NCBI GenBank assembly: GCA_030747175.1
Contig: JASLLE010000024.1
Span: 1 to 35,074 of the forward strand
From: Dehalococcoidia bacterium
Lineage (GTDB): Bacteria; Chloroflexota; Dehalococcoidia; Lucifugimonadales; Lucifugimonadaceae
DNA: 35,074 bases
Direction: 5' to 3'
Part shown: piece by piece, positions 32,140-35,074 of the stretch
Layout of the letters: each line of letters starts with the position of its first letter
How positions within the stretch are numbered: the first letter of the stretch is position 1
Program-made: the position numbers and the translations under genes
Notes under the pieces: generated by a model
Told to the model about the DNA's origin: nothing
The model's database searches: none
The model's input: only the letters and a program-made list of their open reading frames with translations

Positions 32140-33537
32140 ATGGACAACCTGCTAAGCGCATCCGTGACCGAACTTGTCGAGTTGATCCGATCGAGGCGGC
32201 TTTCCTCGGTGGAGCTGGTCACGGCGAACATCGAGCGCATCAAGGCGGTCAACCTGGCTTTGAACGCCGTGGTGCAGCTTTGCGAGGAACGCGCGCTGGC
32301 CGAGGCGGCGCAGTGTGATGCCGAGCTTGCCGGCGGGCAGCACCGTGGGGCGCTACATGGCGTGCCGTTCACGCTGAAGGACTCGCACGACACCGAGGGG
32401 ATCATCACGACGGGCGGCACGACCGGGCGATCTGAGTTTGTGCCGGACGCGGACTCGCCACCGACAAAGCGGCTCCGGGATGAGGGCGCCATCCTGATAG
32501 GGAAGACCAATACTCCCGAGTTGACCTTCGCAGGTATCACCGACAACCTGATCTACGGCCGGACCAACAACCCGTACGACGTGTCACGAACCCCGGGTGG
32601 GAGCAGCGGCGGCGCCGCATCAATCGTCGCCGCCGGTGGATCGCCTCTCGATCTTGGCAGCGACACCGGCGGCAGCATCCGCGGCCCGGCGAACTACTGT
32701 GGCATCGCCGGACTCAAGCCGACTTCCGGCAGAGTCCCGCGAACCGGGCACATCGTGCCCCCGGGCGGGTACCGCGATGCCTTCACGACGATCGGGCCGC
32801 TCGCACGGCGCGTGGACGACCTGATCCTGACCTTCCCGCTGATCGCTGGACCTGACTGGCGCGACCCGTATATCGTCGATATGCCGGTGAGGGATCCCGA
32901 TCTGCTTGAGTTCTCCGAGCTACGTGTGGCGACCTACGACGACAACGGGGTTCTGACGCCGACGCCCGAGGTCAGGGCTGCCATCAAAACCGCTGGCGAA
33001 GCGATAGCGCAAACCGGCGCAGGCGTTACGGAAAATCGGCCGGGCGCCGTGACCCGGGCGTCCGAGTTGCTGGACCGAACCCGTACCGCAGACGGCGGCG
33101 CGTACGCCCGGGTACTGCTGGAACGTTACGGGACGACCCGGATCAGCCCGACCCTGCAATCACGAATCGACGGCAGCGGCGGCGCGCTGGACGCGGACGG
33201 GTTGGCCGGAGTGCAGGACGAGATCGACCTGTTGCGCTCCGAGATGCTGGCCTTTATGGACGACTACGACGCAATCGTGTGCCCGGTCTCGGGGTTCCCG
33301 GCCCCACTTCACGAAGACGCCGAGTCAACCACGCGGGGCGGTTACACACACGTTTACAACATGACAGGGTGGCCGGCGGTCGTGGTGCGTGTTGGGACCT
33401 CGCCGGAAGGGCTGCCGATTGGCGTCCAGGTCGTAGCGAGGGCGTGGCGGGAAGACGTGGCGCTGGGGCTGGCGGGCGCGATTGAAGTAGCGACCGGAGG
33501 CTGGCAGGCGCCGGCGCTTCAGGTTTACGAATCCTGA
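32140..33537 (+). CDS. amidase signature family protein (amidase 3, tandem paralog)
   Basis: The triad is K80, S155 and S179 (SDTGGSIR), numbered identically to amidase 2, and long stretches are shared (for example ALHGVP-TLKDSHDTEGI, GRVPRTGH and IGPLARRVDDL). I chose ATG 32140 (465 residues), with AAGGAAA seven bases upstream, because upstream codons in the frame run through the 3' end of amidase 2. The 77-base gap suggests cotranscription. Differences cluster in the substrate-facing middle and C-terminal parts, so the two may have different substrates after duplication. Confidence 0.93.
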   Translation: MDNLLSASVTELVELIRSRRLSSVELVTANIERIKAVNLALNAVVQLCEERALAEAAQCDAELAGGQHRGALHGVPFTLKDSHDTEGIITTGGTTGRSEFVPDADSPPTKRLRDEGAILIGKTNTPELTFAGITDNLIYGRTNNPYDVSRTPGGSSGGAASIVAAGGSPLDLGSDTGGSIRGPANYCGIAGLKPTSGRVPRTGHIVPPGGYRDAFTTIGPLARRVDDLILTFPLIAGPDWRDPYIVDMPVRDPDLLEFSELRVATYDDNGVLTPTPEVRAAIKTAGEAIAQTGAGVTENRPGAVTRASELLDRTRTADGGAYARVLLERYGTTRISPTLQSRIDGSGGALDADGLAGVQDEIDLLRSEMLAFMDDYDAIVCPVSGFPAPLHEDAESTTRGGYTHVYNMTGWPAVVVRVGTSPEGLPIGVQVVARAWREDVALGLAGAIEVATGGWQAPALQVYES

Positions 33538-33576
33538 ATCTCAGGTTACATGGGCGAGCCTCACGTTGAGGATTCT

Positions 33577-33615
33577 CCCTCACCCCAACTCTCTCCCGCT
33601 GGGAGAGGGGATCCT
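33577..33615 (+). repeat. palindromic repeat-like hairpin, possible terminator
   Basis: CTCTCCC (33591-33597) GCT GGGAGAG (33601-33607) is a perfect seven-pair stem that can be extended by a C-G and a U-G pair. The flanking CCCTCACCCCAA and GGGGAT also resemble the common bacterial palindrome built on CCCTCACCCC...GGGGA. It lies between amidase 3 and the amidohydrolase and may end amidase transcription, although no T-run follows. Confidence 0.5.
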
Positions 33616-33651
33616 GGAGACATCTGTTTTCGCGATTAGAAGGAACAACAA

Positions 33652-35074
33652 ATGCCCGGCGCAGTAGCTGATCTTGTATTTACCGGCGGCACGGTGCACG
33701 CCGTGGACGCGAACAACACCATCGCCGAGGCCGTGGCTGTTGCCGACGGACGCATCCTGGCTGTTGGGTCTGATGCAGAGGTGCTGTCGACCGCGGGTTC
33801 GGACACCGAGCGCGTGGAGCTTGGCGGGCGGTCGCTGCTGCCGGGAATGATCGAGGGCCACGGACATTTCTCAGGGCTGGGCGCGGTTCAACGGCAGATC
33901 GACTGCAAAGCGCCGGGGATGGGTTCGATAGCGGCGATTGTTGAAGCGGTCCGCGAGCGCGCCGAGATGCAGGCTCCCGGGACGTGGATTTACGGTCGGG
34001 GTTACGACCAGTCACGCCTTGCTGAAAAGCGGCATCCGGGTCGAGCCGACTTTGATGCTGTTGCGCCGGACAATCCGGTACTGTTCACGCGGACCTGCGG
34101 CCACATCGTCGCCTTCAACTCGAAAGCGATGGAAACGGTCGGCATTACTGACGACGTGTCAGACCCGGAAGGCGGTCGATACACGCGTGACGCAGCGGGC
34201 AAGCTAACCGGTATCGCGTACGAGCGCGCCAACATCCCGTTTCGCAGCCTTCCCCCGGCTCCGGCTGACGACCTCCGAGAGCACCTTCTCGAGGCGAATC
34301 GCCTTTACTTGAGCGCCGGTTGCACCAGCGTCCATGACGCAGGCGGACTATTCGGGGCGTACATGGAACAGGCACAGGAGATGGTGATCTCGGGCGAGTT
34401 AAACGTCCGCCTGTACGCGTTCGTGACGGTGAACGCCCTGGATCACCCGCACGTGCCGATCCTTGACACCGGATTGCACACGGGTTTCGGCGACGAGCGA
34501 TTGCGTATAGGGGCGTTCAAGATCATGACGGACGGGTCGTCCTCCGGCCCAAGTTCTTCTACACGGGAGCCGTACACATCTGACCCCTCAACAAACGGCA
34601 TCGCCTACTGGGAGCAGGAAGACCTGGACAACCTGATCGGCAGAGCGCACCGGGCGGGATGGCAGTGCACGGTACACGCCGTCGGGGACGGGGCCATCGA
34701 GCAGACGCTGGATGCGATGAAGCGTGCGCAGGCGGAGTTCCCGCGTAAAGGACTGAGGCACCGGATCGACCACTGCGGGATAACACCGCCCGATCTACAG
34801 GAACGAGTGATCGAGCAGGGCATCGTGCCATCCATGCAGCCGGCCTTCTTCTGGGAGTTCGGCGACGGCTACATCGCCAACTACGGCCGGCACCGGGCCG
34901 ACGTGATGTTCCCGGCGGGTACGCTGATCGATCGTGGTGTGGTCGTGGCGGGCGGTTCCGATGCGCCGGTGACGGACCATCGGCCATTGCTGGGCATTTC
35001 GCAGGCGATGACCCGGACCACGCAGGACGGCGATGTGTGCGGCACGGATCACGCGGTGACGCTGGAGACGGCGA
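33652..35074 (+). CDS. YtcJ-like amidohydrolase family protein (partial, runs off the window)
   Basis: The gene starts at ATG 33652, with AAGGA seven bases upstream, and is open for 474 codons to the window edge. It is a metal-dependent hydrolase of the Amidohydro_3/YtcJ group. The N-terminal beta-sandwich strand (DLVFTGGTVHAVDANNTIAEAVAVADGRI) leads to the barrel with the HxH pair H70 and H72 (EGHGHF), then FKIMTDGSSSG, HAVGDGAIE (H342) and the late Asp D437 (GSDAPV). The family usually has about 530-560 residues, so perhaps 60-90 codons are missing. The substrate is unknown; relatives act on N-substituted formamides and other amides, in keeping with the two amidases just upstream. Confidence 0.9.
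   Translation, partial: MPGAVADLVFTGGTVHAVDANNTIAEAVAVADGRILAVGSDAEVLSTAGSDTERVELGGRSLLPGMIEGHGHFSGLGAVQRQIDCKAPGMGSIAAIVEAVRERAEMQAPGTWIYGRGYDQSRLAEKRHPGRADFDAVAPDNPVLFTRTCGHIVAFNSKAMETVGITDDVSDPEGGRYTRDAAGKLTGIAYERANIPFRSLPPAPADDLREHLLEANRLYLSAGCTSVHDAGGLFGAYMEQAQEMVISGELNVRLYAFVTVNALDHPHVPILDTGLHTGFGDERLRIGAFKIMTDGSSSGPSSSTREPYTSDPSTNGIAYWEQEDLDNLIGRAHRAGWQCTVHAVGDGAIEQTLDAMKRAQAEFPRKGLRHRIDHCGITPPDLQERVIEQGIVPSMQPAFFWEFGDGYIANYGRHRADVMFPAGTLIDRGVVVAGGSDAPVTDHRPLLGISQAMTRTTQDGDVCGTDHAVTLETA

Noticed and set aside
1-35074. tRNA, rRNA, CRISPR array or transposase
   Set aside because: No T-loop-like GGTTCRANNCC cloverleaf, no rRNA-like stretch, no regularly spaced repeats and no transposase or integrase motif were seen on reading both strands.

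Overview
The window is GC-rich bacterial chromosome. It starts inside a very long ribosomal-protein superoperon (S10-spc-alpha type) and runs into a metabolic and accessory half. Three features point away from Proteobacteria: a zinc-binding S14 right after L5, the order adk-map-infA-rpmJ-rpsM-rpsK-rpsD-rpoA-rplQ-truA-rplM-rpsI, and a GuaB3-type IMP dehydrogenase-like gene. Together with several amidase-signature enzymes, an HpcH/HpaI aldolase and other paralog-rich hydrolases, they suggest a Chloroflexota bacterium, perhaps a Dehalococcoidia/SAR202-like lineage. That placement is an inference from gene content and was not tested with a tree.

Bases 1-12942 (+): the tail of rpmC, then rpsQ, rplN, rplX, rplE, rpsN, rpsH, rplF, rplR, rpsE, rpmD, rplO, secY, adk, map, infA, rpmJ, rpsM, rpsK, rpsD, rpoA, rplQ, truA, rplM and rpsI. 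Genes abut or overlap by a few bases in most places, many start with TTG or GTG, and a hairpin at 12994-13024 ends the run. S5 carries an unusual Gly/Arg/Pro-rich N-terminal extension. The gaps around rpsM, rpsK and rpsD are longer than the rest and can fold.

Bases 13043-17645 (-): a translation/nucleotide group read guaB3-hisS-prfA-prmC, with the release factor RF1 gene next to its own methyltransferase. A divergent stretch of about 480 bases without a convincing gene follows.

Bases 18129-22699 (+): a compact run of P1-family (S58) aminopeptidase, DUF2520 Rossmann protein, panB, panC and surE. The first three genes overlap. PanB and PanC flank the ketopantoate reductase step, and PanC needs beta-alanine. 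The two poorly characterised genes are therefore good candidates for the reductase and for a peptidase that releases beta-alanine, making this a possible non-canonical pantothenate operon.

Bases 22723-35074: a catabolic/accessory region with an HpcH/HpaI aldolase, an APH-like kinase, an S9 peptidase, three amidase-signature enzymes (two are tandem paralogs), a NodB-type deacetylase, a small membrane protein and a truncated YtcJ-like amidohydrolase. Inside it a visibly AT-richer gene (28340-29062) lies between two near-identical direct repeats, 934 bases apart. One repeat is the 3' end of the deacetylase gene. The other is an in-frame orphan copy of that 3' end, sitting directly before the amidase ribosome binding site. 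This looks like a tiny one-gene insertion that entered the 3' end of a protein gene and rebuilt that end, and it is the most unusual structure in the window.
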